64,000 bases of DNA from Rhizophagus irregularis (GCF_026210795.1 NC_089459.1:682001-746000), one strand, 5' to 3'; shown: positions 11,408 through 23,899, counted from the first letter of the stretch. A program made the numbers and translations. Notes: generated by a model from the sequence alone, not told the origin.

Positions 11408-13420
11408 ATGTTTTCGACATCGACTTCTACCTCTGCTTCAACTAATGTTCGTCGAGAATTTAACCGCCTCTTCCTCGTGGAATCTGGAATCACAGAGGAT
11501 GAATTTGCTGAATTAATGGCTTATGTCACAAACAATCCCAACAAGATACCTGATATTGAAGAAAGCCTCAAGTACGGCACTGATAGCTTTAAGGTTAAAT
11601 ATCTGAGGAAGTTATTAGCTGGTATGTTTTACATAATCTAACTTCGTTATTTTTGTGCTCGTCTTCTGTCATATTCGCCAGTAATACCGAATACTTACTT
11701 ATTCTTGTGCTTTTCTTTCCTGCTTTCCTGCTTCTTATCGTCAAACCTGCCCAAAAAACACATTCATGTTATCGTAGGGAAACCCGTTGATGGTAAGCGA
11801 GTCGTAATAAATTTAATCAATGCAAACTTTTTATTTCGTTCCTTGTGTCTCATTTTTATTTATTCTATTTACACAGAGCCTGATAGCAAACGTATAAAAT
11901 TAGATAATGATAAAAATCTGATTAAATTTTGGCGAGCTCTAAAAAATGCAACTTGTGAAAATGAAACTCTTAAATTATCCAAAAATACCCACTTTTTGGG
12001 AAAAGGATATGTATCTATTTTATTAATCCGTAAATGTTATCATGATCTGCAAAAGATCGTCTTTGATGATACAATAGACAAACTGCGCATAACCGGAAAT
12101 CCGGGTATTGGAAAAACCTATTTCGGATATTATTTACTTTATCTACTTGCACAAAAAGATGTAACTATTGTATATGATAACCATCATGAAACCAAGCCGA
12201 TCATCTTTGAAGGAAATAATGCTTACGTTAGCAACAGTGATGGTATAGATGTATACCTGAGAAAACCGGCCGTTTGGTATATTGTAGACGGCAAAGAACC
12301 AAAAGATGTTAAAGCCAAAACAATTCTAATCTGTTCGCCCAAAAAGAATCACTATAAGAACTTTGATAAGTATGAGGGGGTAGTTACAATAAGATATATG
12401 CCGACATGGAAATGGGAAGAGATCGCTCGGTGCAGGAAAGAACTCTATGAAAAAAAAGTAAGCAATAAAAAAGCTAGGGACTGTTTTAGAAAGTGGGGAG
12501 GAATTCCCAGATTTGTATTAGAAAGGGCCAATTATAAGACTCATCAAGACAAGCTTAATAGTGCAATTAAAAGAAGCAAAATGGATATTTTTGATTATAT
12601 TGGTGAAAGCATAGGAGATGATAACGTTAGTCACATGCTTGTTCATATCCATGTGAACCTTCCGGCTGAAGATGACGTTAGCAATGATGACGATGATGAC
12701 GATGATGTTGACAACAATGACAATAGTGATTCCAATGACGGGGATGTCAATGTTAAAAGTGGCTCTTCTGCTTCGCAAGTTCAGCTGGATAAATATGGTG
12801 AAATTGCTTATACAGAGACAGTTTTAAAATTTGCGTCTAATAAGGTAATGAAATTGGTTACTCAAAAACTTGAATCACGTATAAGACAAAGACTTCTTGA
12901 AAAAACTAAAGCGGACACAGGTAATACACTCTTGGGTACTTCATTTGAGTATCTAGCTCATAGGATACTTCGAAATGGAGGAAAATTTGATATTCGTCCT
13001 TTAGATAAGTACTCTGGAGAAGTTTCTTCTGATCCAGATGCAGTAGTCGATTTACATACACAAGATGAACAATTGTATTTTTCTAAAAATAACATTGATG
13101 TAATTGAGAATAAGATGTATTATCAACCAACGGAAAAGAATTTTCCGTCAATAGATTCAATAATTGCTCCTAATAAGGTCTTTCAGATGACCCTGGCAGA
13201 AAATCATCCAATTAAGACGAGCGGTTTAAAACTTCTTTATAAAAAATTTGGTGGCGACTCAGCACAACATTTAGTTTATTTTTATTTTGTCGTACCAGAA
13301 CATTTATATGAAGTTTATAAATTGCAGAAATTTGTTAACTCCGATGATGATGATGCTCAGAGAATACCAAAATGGATTGATAAACGTATTTTTCAATACG
13401 TTTTGAAAATTAAGCTGTAA
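11408..13420 (+). CDS. Crinkler (CRN)-type protein: P-loop NTPase plus nuclease-like domain
   Basis: Three exons (11408-11621, 11778-11792, 11877-13420) with GT-AG introns give 590 residues in one open frame. The middle exon is only 15 nt (codes KPVD plus split codons). A Ser/Thr-rich start leads to a small helical header. Walker A GNPGIGKT lies at about residues 150-157, with a Walker B-like hydrophobic strand (WYIVDG) downstream. A long Asp/Asn/Ser linker sits near residues 345-370. The C-terminus carries FEYLAHRIL (about 433-441) and DVIENKMY (E-x-K near 487-489), matching the PD-(D/E)XK nuclease-like domain of eukaryotic CRN effectors. CRNs are known from oomycetes and Rhizophagus and are thought to act in the host or own nucleus; here that role is inference. 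The canonical CRN ubiquitin-like header is not obvious. A GTG at 11372 would add 12 residues, but the ATG at 11408 is preferred. Confidence 0.82.
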
Positions 13421-14203
13421 AGAACGCATTTCGAGAATTTGGATTTATTCTGCGGTAGTGAAGCGGGTGATGGAGAGTTATTGTTGGGTTATTAAATAAA
13501 AGGGTGAAGCTAGCAGTAAAAAAGCAACAATTTCAAAATAATAATCATGTATAATTAGCATAGAAAAAAGCAATTTGCATTTATTGTTATCTCTGTATTA
13601 ATAAAATTAATAAAAGCAAAATCTTTACATTTATCTCCTAATATTGAATAATTCTCTTCGTGTATAAAAAATCTTTATAAATCATATCATCTAAGCTTGA
13701 ATTATTGAGGCAATATACCACCAAGCTTGAGTTGAGCTTAGAGAAAGGGTCATGAAGCTGGGAGAGAAGCAGTTGCAAAACGAATTAGTAAAAAGCTTAT
13801 TATCTGTATGCATTGTATAGGGAAATTGTATGAGCCACGAAGTCATGAACGCTAAATTTTTTGTTCTTCGTAGGAATATAAAATATTATTTATTGCAAGT
13901 ATAACGGTAGAGGAGTGATCATGTCACCTGAAATCATGCTGTGCGACGTAATGACATGTACCACCTTTCTGACTGAGATACTCCACATTTAATTTTTTTG
14001 AGGAAGAAAGATTTGTGACTTGACGAAAATTGAGTTTTGAGGAATGTGTATACTAATCGCCGCGATTTATAAGAGGCAATAGTGAAATGACGAAATGCAG
14101 TGCGTATAAAATTTTGACCCAGTGAATCGCTTTCTCTTGCGGAATTCACAAGTGCTATAAAAACAAGTTAATTTTTTCGAGACAGAAAGCAGGTAAATTC
14201 AAA
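13421..14203. other. Intergenic, 3' flank of the CRN gene
   Basis: Less AT-rich than most of the window. Around 13690-13760 there are several AAGCTTGA/AGCTTGAGTT copies. A minus-strand open frame at 14149-13934 has no recognisable feature and is not called. Nothing else is seen. Confidence 0.4.
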
Positions 14204-14700
14204 ATGTCGAACTCAGAACAATTCAGTGTACTGAGAGAGATTGCGCCCTGCAAGCGTATTGTGATTGCATCAATAATCTACGAAAGTCGTACCCTATATG
14301 CCAACTGATGCTTTGGAAACAATTCCGGAAGAATCTTCTTCGCAGGAAGAGAAAACGTTGGAGGTACTGTAACGGATCAAGAAATGGATATTAATAAGGA
14401 TGTGGATGAGGATGATACAGAAGTTCAAGTCCAACCCAATACCAGCAGTAAGAGGCGAGTTAATGAAGTTACGGATGCGTCCACTGCGAAAAAATCTTAG
14501 AAATGGGTTAAGGGAGATGGCACTTTCGTATTAGAAGGCTTATCCGGGGTTGACTTCTGATATCACTCAATTTTCGGAAATTAAGGACTCACAGAGAATC
14601 TGTGCGAGAGGTTGAAGATTCCTGAACTTTTTTCGATCTATTACAGAGGGGAAACAGCATCAGATCGGTTGGCTTCGCTCACGGTATAGGTGTAGTTTAT
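14204..14700 (+). pseudogene. Decayed gene of unknown family
   Basis: Starting at an ATG (14204) the translation shows protein-like blocks in changing frames: LREIAPCKRIV, then ALETIPEESSSQEEKTLE one frame over, then an acidic linker DINKDVDEDDTEV and SSKRRVNEVTDAS, then KGDGTFVLEGL and later RGETASDRLAS. At least two frameshifts and several stops interrupt it. The acidic/Ser linker resembles those in CRN-type and similar multi-domain proteins of this fungus, and the intact CRN gene is upstream, but no domain can be named. Confidence 0.45.
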
Positions 14701-17090
14701 CTCGGCTTGAGCTCTTAATAACGAGCTTTTATTTCCACCCTGTAGAATGTCATACAATGCGAAAGTACTTACCAAACCAATAGAGGAAACGAAAGGCTGA
14801 TGACGTTATTGGAAGGAATATGACTATTTTTATGGAATCATTATCACAACCACGGAGTGGTACTTTCTCCTTTATACCTAGGAAGGTATTTCATGTACAA
14901 GTGAACCAAATACTATATCAATCTTACTAAGTCCATTGTTAAAGAAGAAAACGAAGCCAAATTACGCAAAAATGAGTATAAGTCATTGGGATATTAAAGG
15001 ATAGGGTAGACGTGGAGAAAAAGCTGAAGAATAAAAAAGAACAATGTCCAAAAAGAATAATGTCCAAACTTTTGATTGTTGTTTATCAAAGTACTGTATA
15101 TAGAAAAGTCTGTGTCCGATGCACAAGTATTTATTATAATCAATGAAAAGTGTATGTAAAGTTTGCGTCTCATGCAAAAGTATAAATCAGTTCCATTCAA
15201 AAGTTGAAGTTACTCTCTCTTTGCTTCCCTTTGTGGAAGCTCTTCCGTGAAAGCTACTCTCCTTTCGCTTCCTTTGTCCCTTCGCTTCTTTAGAAGCATT
15301 CTTTTGTTTTCTACAGATACTCTTGCTGTGACAAGGCCGGCCATCCAGACTCTTAACTTTATCGAGATATAAGACCGGATTAAAACTATTTCCTCATTTC
15401 CGTTTGCGCATGCAAAAAAAGGTTATTATATTTAATAAAAAAATTCAATTTTGATAAATCTAATCAATTATTAATAAATAAATTTGATGAATATTAGTTA
15501 CGCGTACATTCACTTTTGATACACATAAAGATGCTATTTGTTTTTTTAATGGTATGAAAGGAAAACAATTTGATGATCCAAAAGGTTCCATTAAATTTAA
15601 AGAGAAATAAAGTTAATTACCTCATTGAGGTAGGTTTTTTCATGGTATTTCCACTTTTGACCTTTTGACCTTATGTTATACATTATGCACATTATGTAAT
15701 TCGACCACTTTTTTACTTTATCAGATTTGGGACGTGCTTAACGAAGAAGCTCAGGATCATGAGTCTACCAAAAAATAGATGCAACAAAATCTCTGAATTC
15801 CTAAACTTACTGGAAAACCTGAGCAACAAAACCAAAATCTTCAACCTACCCAAACCTACCAAAGAACGGGTTGGATTTCAAAATGTCTAACCGTCCGGAC
15901 ATCACGTACGAATTCAACACTTATCAAACCGAATTCAAAACTTAGAAAAGATTTTGTCGATAATGTTCGGTCGCGCAAACTGCAGAACCGCCCGGTGAGG
16001 AAATTTCTAATCCATTTATCACCACGCACTCCCTCATTGCATCGAATTTTATACCACGACTACCCTTTCGCTTTCCCTTAAAAAAACAGGACAAATCATC
16101 TTAATTACACTTTAGGTATAAATTGTCGATTTCGTAATATTTATTGGTTAAATAAATTAATCAATATTTATATTATTAGAAACACTTTGAGGAACTTGAA
16201 GTAGAACTATATATTCAGAATTCAGATCAGGGAAAAGAACATAAATCATAGATATAAATTTGTGCTATAGAATATCAATAAATCCTTGAATTGAAATTTA
16301 AATTTGAAATTTTATATAAAATTTCGGCCAGATTTATAGCCAAATGCAATATATAATTATTGAAAACTTTTCAAAAAGATTAGAAAGATTGCAATTATTA
16401 AAAATTTTTACGTTAAATATGAGTTAACTTATGACCAGAAGATGATGATAGAATTGTCCTGGTTATCTGTAAATCCAGGTTAGGTTTCAGTGAACTATCT
16501 ATAATCCTTTGGATTTCTTTAGTAAACTTTGAAATGGAGTTCTCACTGTATGATTCTTCAAATAACTTGTAAAATTCTGCGCAATAATAAAATCATAAAT
16601 AGACCTTTGGCTTTTCGTGCCTACCTTATCTTTACTCATGATTCATTAATGCTTTTATCAAATGCTATAATAAAATTACACCAGCATAAAATCTTCACTT
16701 GATTGGCCTTTATCTATTCTTCTTCCGCATTACATGCTTTTTCATATGCTGTAAGTTGACTATATTTTGCAAGACATCTGACTTTTTCTGAACTGAGATC
16801 AGTCAAATGTGAAGTCACGATCCGATCCTGGATATATCATTAAATAGATATTTCTCGAATCATGAATTGTCTCCCTGTTCATGCGAGGTAAAATTCGTGT
16901 CTTGGCTAGCAAGTAATAGAAGTGGCATTTTGGAAAATTGGAGATGCCTCCTGGACCTTTGTTACAAATGCGTTATCTCACGCTGAAGTTTTTCTTTCGC
17001 TCCCTCTGCCTGATAACCCTTTTGCCTCTTCGCACTAGGTTTTTTGTTTAATTTCATCAATATCATGCCTCAATCTTGAGCTCAGAATTC
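14701..17090. other. Intergenic with gene fragments too decayed to name
   Basis: Positions 14700-15060 may continue the decayed gene before (RSGTFSFIPRKVFHVQVNQ in one frame, with stops around it). Positions 15725-15990 hold short protein-like frames (WDVLNEEAQDHESTK, RTSRTNSTLIKPNSKLRKDF) without a recognisable family. At 15200-15300 there is a cluster of CTTTCGCTTCC/GCTTCTTTAGAAGC words. The remainder, 16000-17090, shows nothing. Confidence 0.35.
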
Positions 17091-17288
17091 TCAGCAGCAG
17101 TATCTGCTCTTTTTCTTGGTTATGCTCTTAAGTTTGGCTCTTAGCTTTGCATTTTGCTCCCTAAGTTCAGCAATTTCAGCTAAGAGCTTGGGATTCAGTT
17201 CTTTCAACGAATCAACGGATGCATGATTGATATTATTTTTCTTTTTATACAAGATGGAATAATCGCCTTTCTCAATCATAAACTTCAC
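17091..17288 (-). pseudogene. Coiled-coil protein fragment
   Basis: A minus-strand frame contains a clear heptad-rich stretch: SLKELNPKLLAEIAELREQ, then NAKLRAKLKSITKKK. The LLAEIAELR core resembles a very abundant Rhizophagus family of hypothetical coiled-coil proteins. The frame ends soon after the coil, and related sequence continues with stops down to about 17030 (RHDIDEIKQK). It is best read as a broken copy; the function is unknown. Confidence 0.45.
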
Positions 17289-18230
17289 AAGACAAGCAGA
17301 ACAACAAAAAAAAAAATTCGGTCAGTTATATAACATATTCTTCGAACATAAAATGTGGGAATGCAGAATAAAATGTCACAACCAGAATTATTGTTAAATT
17401 TTGACTTTATTGATATAGAAAAATGATTCGGTGATACATGGGTTTGTTTTACAAAGTGAGATGGCGTTTCTATACTAATGCCCGTGACAACACATGTTTT
17501 TCATTACCTGTATAAATTATTCTATCATTAACTCTAATCCAGTTTCATTAAAACAGAAACGGACATCAGTTATATTAAATATAAGATATGCAGTATTGGA
17601 AAGTAAACCAACATCAACCTTAGTAAAAGCCTGCTAAAATTTATCTTGTGCTTTCAGCCACTAACCAATTTCTCGGAAGTCCTGGAAGAGTTTGTAAGCT
17701 CTGAAATCGTTTTCTTGTAAATGCACAATAATAACCAAAAATATATATTTCATTTATACTATTCATACATTAATTGTGTAATGTCTCGACCAAGAACCTC
17801 GATAATTTCTTTGTCAACGCTTTAATAAGTTCAGGTGAAAGAAAGAAAAAATCTTAACATCGCACAGGGGATTTCCGCATACCCTACAAAAATGTCACAA
17901 TATAAAAGCACGTGACTGTTTTTTGTCACATCCGTCACACCCTTCCTTGTTTCCATTTTTCATAAGTATCTGAGGGACTTAGTTAAGTAAAAACGTATTC
18001 GTCACACCCTTATTTGTCACTGTTTATTTTCACGTGTTAGTGCATAATGAGACTGACCTGGTTTCGGTCTTTATATGAAAGTTATTACATGCATATTGAA
18101 ACTTGTAGAAAAGACTGTCTCCCTGTCCCCAAGGAAAAAAAGAAAATTAACGTTAATAAAGTATAGTAAGTCCATCTTTATACATGTTATTTGCTTATAA
18201 TATACGTCTGGAATGGTTCCTATAAATTTA
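17289..18230. other. Intergenic with a dispersed repeat block
   Basis: No gene is seen. Positions about 17986-18048 (TAAGTAAAAACGTATTCGTC through TTTTCACGTGTTAGTGCATAA) are nearly identical to about 21089-21157 inside the element at 20743-21573, so this is a fragment of the same repeat family. CACGTGAC and GTCACACCC words recur in the 17900-18030 stretch. Confidence 0.5.
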
Positions 18231-18299
18231 TACAATTAGTGTTCATTTATAAAGGAAGACTGTTCCAAGTAAAATAATAGAAAATTTTTTATTTGCAGA

Positions 18300-18412
18300 A
18301 AAAAGAAAAAAGAAAAAAGACTGATTGGTCTTAAAAAGACTGCAGTCCTTAAAAAGACCGTCAGTCTTATTGTATGTGTACTGAAAGACCGTGGTCCTAC
18401 ATCAAGACTAAA
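18300..18412. repeat. AAGACTG/CAGTCTT palindromic repeat
   Basis: Dense alternation of AAAAAGACTG, CAGTCCTTAAAAAGACCG and CAGTCTT, followed by AAAGACCGTGGTCCTAC. It is related in word content to the repeats at 8225 and 9967. The only open frame here (minus strand) is a by-product of the repeat. Confidence 0.45.
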
Positions 18413-18529
18413 CATTTCGCCCATTTACAATTTCATATTCGCCCAAAATTAATTCCTAAATTATGGGCGAATGTTTAAATAATTGTATATCAAAATTATG
18501 GACGATAATTGAAATGGCGAAATGGCGAA

Positions 18530-18780
18530 ACTATATTTGCTTGTAGCTGAAACCTTTTCACGTGATTTTTGGCCACGTCTTTAAATTAAAATTAAGTTAA
18601 AAAATGATAAAAATTAATCTCTACATCCAGCCGAAACTATAATATAAAGTCTTTGGAGTTTCGGATGGATTTCTGGATAGTTTTTAATAATTTATTATAA
18701 TTAATTACTGAAAGTCTGAAACCCTATTCAACTTCATAGAGGTTTCAGCTATATGTATAGGCGAAACTATTACGCCTATT
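18530..18780. mobile_element. Foldback-like repeat (GCGAAACTA ... TTTCGC words)
   Basis: GTAGCTGAAACC at 18544 pairs with GGTTTCAGCTAT at about 18747, and GCGAAACTAT occurs at both outer ends (18535 and about 18770). In the centre CCGAAACTATAATA faces TTTCGGATGG. This is consistent with a small non-autonomous foldback element; no target duplication was found. It lies just upstream of the hAT remnant and could be part of that element's end. Confidence 0.45.
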
Positions 18781-19269
18781 ACTAAATCCATAATTCTGTA
18801 ATATATTTATAGATAATTGGTTGATCATCACGTGATATTAGATTAATGATTAACCCAAAATTTTGATTGAACCTTCAGTTTAAAGTAATTCTATTTTTAA
18901 AATTCCTTTTCGACATAATAGTGCGTTATATTAAACTGCACTTGATACATTTTTTTATCCTATTTCAATATTATCAATTTTTTTGTGTTATCAGTTTAAT
19001 AATTTTTCATTAATTACAACCAGAATTTTTTTTTAAAATGTCCACTTGCTTTTAAAAATTTTACCGTTCAGAATTTTCAACAAAAGCAAACACCTGCAAG
19101 TACTTCACGAAACGCAGGACAATATTTTATCAATGACACGGAACTTTCACATGATTCATATAAAAATACAAATGATAGTTATTCAGACACATCATTTGAA
19201 AATCAAAGACATCTTTTCAGACCACAAGCATCACAGGTAAAGCCTAATAATTGTAAAGCACAAGGAGGG

Positions 19270-22200
19270 TGACTAAGAACAGAGATATGGGATTATTTTT
19301 AAAGTGGAAGACTAGAATCAGCAGGATATTATAGGGCGAGGTGTTACTATTGTTCTAGAGAATGGTCAAAGAGAGAACCAACTAAATTAGAAATTCATTT
19401 GGAATATGAATGCGCAAAGTATCCAGAGAATATCAGAGAATATTAGATTACGAAGATTATTGATAAACAAAATAATTATCAACGAACTCCAACAACTAAG
19501 AGGAAAAAAATGGATTCCATACAAATAAATATAACAAACCATTTTAAAAGTGATGAGCCACTTCCTTTTGCTGAACAGAATTCTTTAGATCAGGCTGTAC
19601 TGAAAGCATAAGTTGCAGCTGGAATACCATTCTCTGTAATCAAAAATCCATTTGTTATTGATCTTTTTATGAGATTAAATTCAGGTTATATTCCTCCATC
19701 CTGAATAACATTATCAGGTCGTATTCTAAATGAAGAAGCTGTTAAGATCAAAACAAAGATCAACCGAATTTTTGAACAAACTGAAAATCTAACTTTGTGT
19801 AAGTAATTATTTATATTTATTATTTAAAAATATTTATTTTTATTTTTATTTATTTACTTTTTAATTGATATTTTGTTAATAATGTTATATACTTTCAAAC
19901 TTATTTTTTTGTAATTTTACTTAGCAATAGATGGATGGATAAGTCCAACCTATATAATTCAATTTATAATTTTATCATAACAACTCCAGATCAGCATGAA
20001 TTTCTTTTAAAATTAAAGGATTTCTCACAAAATTCTACTACTGGAGATTTTTTAGCTGATCAAGTATCTTCTATAATTGAAAAAGTTGGTTTAGAAACAT
20101 TTGCTGCTTTTGTAACTGATTCAGGAAGTAATTGTCATCAAGCCAGGGAGATAATTGAACATACTTATCCACATATAATAGATATGAGATGTATTGCACA
20201 TGCAATTAATTTAATTGCATCTAATTTTACTAAAATTTTAAGTGTGGGCGCATTCATTAGTGAATTAAATAAGGTGATTGAATTTTTTAATAGATTACAT
20301 GCAGCCAATAAGAAATTAGAGGAAGGGCTAAGAAATATGAAAATCAGTGGAGACGGGTTACATACTTATATAAAAACATGATGGGGATTTTTATTTGGTT
20401 CGGTTGACTCTATTTTACGTGCACGACCAGTTTTTGATTGGGTACTTATTTTATTTATTTATAAATAATTTTTAAATATTATATTAACTGTTTTCTATTT
20501 ATATAGATTATGCGGAAAAAGCCAGAAATTATATCAAATACTCAAGTTAAAAATCTGTTAAAAAATGATGAATTCTTTTTTATGAGTCAAACTATTTCTC
20601 ATATTATAAACCCAATTAAGGATTGTATATTAAAACTAGAAGCAAGAACAGCCTTAGCAGATGGCTATATTCAAATGCTAAAATTAGCTGCCACTATTAA
20701 TTGCCTTCCTTCAAGTAATACTTTAAAACTAGCTATTATAGGTAAAGCTGCCGCCCAAAATTATTTCCTAATTCCGAAATAATTTCGGCCAGAATTTTAT
20801 TTCCGAAACTAATTCCGAAATCCTGAAATTCTTCCGAAATCCCGAAATCTTTCCGAAACTCCTGAAATTGTTCAAAACTTCTGATTGGTCTATTATAAAA
20901 TCACATGACTTTATAAATTTGCTAAAATTTTATCTGTATTCTAATTCCATAATTCTGGCTCCGTAGCGATCAACTACTCCAAGAACACCACCAAAAATCC
21001 TTTGGTAACGTGACTTCATTTTATTCATCGCAACCGTCACCCCTACTAGCGTTTTACTTTTTATATTTATACGAGGACTTAGGTTTATTCGAGTAAGTAA
21101 AAACATATTTGTCACACCCTTATTCGTCACTGTTTATTTTCACGTGTTAGTGCATAACGCCGTAATGTGGGCTAAAAGTCACGTTACCAGAGATTTTTTG
21201 GTGGTGTTCTTAGGGTAGTTGTAGCGATCTTTCGACAACGTATGAAGCTTCATTTTAAGCCTATGTTCACTTGTGTAACATTAGTGCATAAAGATGCATA
21301 ATTTCCTTATATAGTATATACATTACACAAAGTGAACATGAAGGCTTAAATCAAAAGACGCGTGTCAGGAAGATCGCTACGAGCCAGAATTATGGTATTA
21401 AAATACAGTTATAATTTGGTAAAAATTTTAATTTTGGTCACGTGATTTAATAACAGCCAATCAGAATTTCAGAATAGTTTTGGCATTTCAGAATTAAGTA
21501 TTTTTCCTAAATTAATTTTACCATTTCGGTTTCAGCAAATGGTAAAATTCCCTAATTTCAGGCGGCAGCTTTAATTATAGGTATCTAGCTACAATCACCG
21601 TTATCAAGAATTTGATCATGAAGCATATTTACTTTCATATTATTTACATCCAGAATATCATGGTATGATTAATTTAATTTATCCTAATTTAATTTATTAT
21701 AAATTCAGTTACTAATTAATTTTAAATAATTTTAGGATATGGATTAAATGATAAAGTTTTCAAGTTGCATGTCATGCTGCAGCTAAATACTGGCAAGCAC
21801 ATGAATATGGAGAAAATATGTCTCATCATTTATTAACTTAATTGAGACAATTTAAACAAAATAATCATCCATTTAATTTAGATTATGATTCAAAACCTGA
21901 AATACCATTTGCTTGGTAGTTAACATATGAAAAGTCAGAGGAAATGCCTTTAGTTTCTCTTGCAATAAAGTTATTTTCTATTACATCTAGTGAGGTAGGA
22001 TGCAAAAGGAATTTTTCAGTTCTTAAATGGTTTTATGGTAATCGTCGTACCTGTTTAAATATTAATTGAATTGAATCAATGTCAATGATGCATTTATTTT
22101 GGATAATAAATATTAAAAAAGAGATGGCTTTTCATGAAAAGAAAATTACAGCTAATGATTTGTGACAATGTACTCGAATTTCAACTGTTATAGATGAATT

Positions 22201-22276
22201 GGATGAATATGATTTTGATGATGATATATCTGAAGATCCTGAATCATCTGATTATGCGATTGGGTCTACATTGTAA
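19270..22276 (+). pseudogene. hAT-type transposase (BED finger, DUF659-like core, C-terminal dimerisation), decayed
   Basis: The plus strand carries a complete but dead hAT transposase. A BED zinc finger (CYYCSREW ... HLEYEC) is at about 19345-19410. The SIDGW start of the catalytic core follows an intron (19801-19924). A DUF659/RNase-H-like block has VTDSGSNCHQAREI and MRCIAHAINLIAS (20110-20220). YQEFDHEAYLLSYYLHP is at about 21613, and the C-terminal block SEVGCKRNFSVLKWFYGNRR (22000-22050) is the hAT dimerisation domain. An acidic tail ends at the TAA near 22274. Eight in-frame stops, a small deletion near 19935 and the 831-bp insertion at 20743 inactivate it. Each stop can be reached from a Trp, Arg or Gln codon by C-to-T or G-to-A changes. 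No element ends were identified. Confidence 0.8.
20743..21573. mobile_element. Non-autonomous element with 8-bp duplication inside the hAT gene
   Basis: Perfect 13-bp terminal inverted repeats TAAAGCTGCCGCC (20743-20755) and GGCGGCAGCTTTA (21561-21573) are flanked by identical ATTATAGG (20735-20742 and 21574-21581). The 8-bp duplication fits a hAT-type insertion. Removing one duplication plus the element brings the two halves of the transposase gene back together. Inside are at least two further palindromes: ATTCTGGCTCCGTAGCGATC (20951) pairs with 21374-21393, and CCAAGAACACCACC (20977) pairs with GGTGGTGTTCTTAGG (about 21200). This looks like foldbacks nested in foldbacks. No coding capacity; a minus-strand open frame here is a by-product. 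Confidence 0.85.
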
Positions 22277-23730
22277 TAACTGAGAATATAATAAAATAGA
22301 ATATGGATAAATAATTAGCCAACGGATAAATATTTATAGTTTAGTTTAGTTACGAGATAGTTATAAGATAATATATCTTTTATTTTTCTTAAATTTTTAT
22401 TAGAAAAAGATAATAGATAGTAGAAATATTTTTCTTAAAATGTATAAATACAAGTGGTGGATTTCGTTAGAAATTCTGCAGTTCGACTTTTTAAAAAAAA
22501 ATTAAAATTTTAATTCGTTATTCTAATCTCAACACATTCTTTAGCCTTTTCTTATGAGCGAAAGTGCGTAATTGGAAAAATAAACTATTATTAAAAAAAT
22601 AATTATTAAATTTGGAGAAACTATCGCAAATTAAAATTTGGATAAGAAATAATGTTTTGTAATTAATTTTATTTTTTTTATTATAAATCAAGCAGAGATA
22701 TTATTCGAACTCAACACGTCGGTAGCAATATATGATAATTAATTATTATCCTATAGGTGGCGTGTCACATTATGGTGCATGTTCCGAGAAGTTAAAAGAT
22801 TGTTGTCTTCATACAAAATCTGAATAAAAAAATAAAAAAGAAAGTTTATGAAATTATAAGAAGAAATTGAGAAAAATGTTACTATATATGAAAAAGGATA
22901 TAGTAAAAGAAAATATATAAGAAATATTAAAATATTATTGAAAAATGAAATTAAATGAAAATATGTAATATATTGAAAAAGTATATATCAGAAAGACTAA
23001 TGAGATATTCAAGATAATAATGAAAATAAAATTTATAATGAGAAAGAATTTTACATATTATAAAAAAGTTAATAAATGATTAAAAAAAAAAATTAAAATA
23101 TTATGAGAAAAGAAAATTATTAGTAACAAACCCGTAAACTACTATACTTCTATGAAGAGGGTAAAGGCAAGCCCGGTATAGGTTACTAAATGAAAAAGAA
23201 AATTTAATAATATTAGTAAATATAAGAAATATTATTATTTGATATATGAGAAATAATTTTATTACAATAAAAAAATTATAAAATGATGTGAAATATTATA
23301 AAAGATAATAATGAATTATATGAAATAAAATAATGTAATAATAATGTAATATAGAATAAAAAGAAAATTGCATAAGCATATTGCATAAACAGTATAAAAC
23401 GTAATAAAAAGATAATAAAAATATTAAATCAGAAAGAGAGAACATGAGTTCAATTACAGAAATGAATAAATAAAATAAGAATTATACTGTGGCAAATCAT
23501 GTGTTAAGGCATAGTAAAAATCACGTAATTAAAACATAGTAGAAAATGAAATGTTATATAAGTCACATGAGTAGTATAAGACACGTGAGGCGCAGTAAAA
23601 GAAAAGAGAAAATAAAATTAAGAAAATATAAGTCACGTGATTAAGACGCAGTAAAAAGTCACAAGTTGAGGCACAGTAAAGATCTTGTCATTTTGACAAA
23701 ATCATAGATTTAAAAAAATTAAAAATTTTT
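22277..23730. repeat. LTR-like dispersed repeat and AT-rich flank
   Basis: Starting just after the hAT stop codon, 22280-22480 (GGATAAATAATTAGCC, TTTATAGTTTAGTTTAGT, TGTATAAATACAAGTGG) matches 26245-26272 plus 27413-27615, and a weaker match continues (22745-22810 against 27935-28010). The conserved TATAAATA would suit an LTR or element promoter, but terminal TG...CA and target duplications were not found. At 23128-23190 the 8-bp stem TTAGTAAC/GTTACTAA encloses a relatively GC-rich hairpin. 23190-23730 is A-rich with repeated CACGTGA words and no gene. Confidence 0.45.
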
Positions 23731-23899
23731 ATATATGGGGACACGCACAGCAAAACAAGGGGATAGGATTTAAAAAATTTTTTTTGAGACTTTATTACAA
23801 CTGTAATTTTTGGATAAATTGGAGCATAATTATCATATAAACTTAAGAAATTTTTTTTTGAGGCTATCCCCTTGTTTTGCTGTGCTTATCCCCATATAT
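23731..23899. mobile_element. 169-bp palindromic MITE
   Basis: Two 36-bp arms, 23731-23766 and 23864-23899, are inverted copies (ATATATGGGGA, a 4-bp mismatched gap, then CACAGCAAAACAAGGGGATAG, and the reverse complement), separated by about 97 bp of AT-rich spacer. Pairing is near perfect apart from the 4-bp ACGC/CTTA gap. It has no coding capacity. No clear target duplication is visible, so the superfamily is unknown. Confidence 0.7.

Noticed and set aside
12518-12778. 86-codon minus-strand open frame
   Set aside because: Antisense to the Asp-rich linker of the CRN gene (GAT repeats read as ATC).
23128-23190. Possible tRNA or small structured RNA
   Set aside because: It has an 8-bp stem but no tRNA-like T-arm consensus or anticodon arm in the right place.
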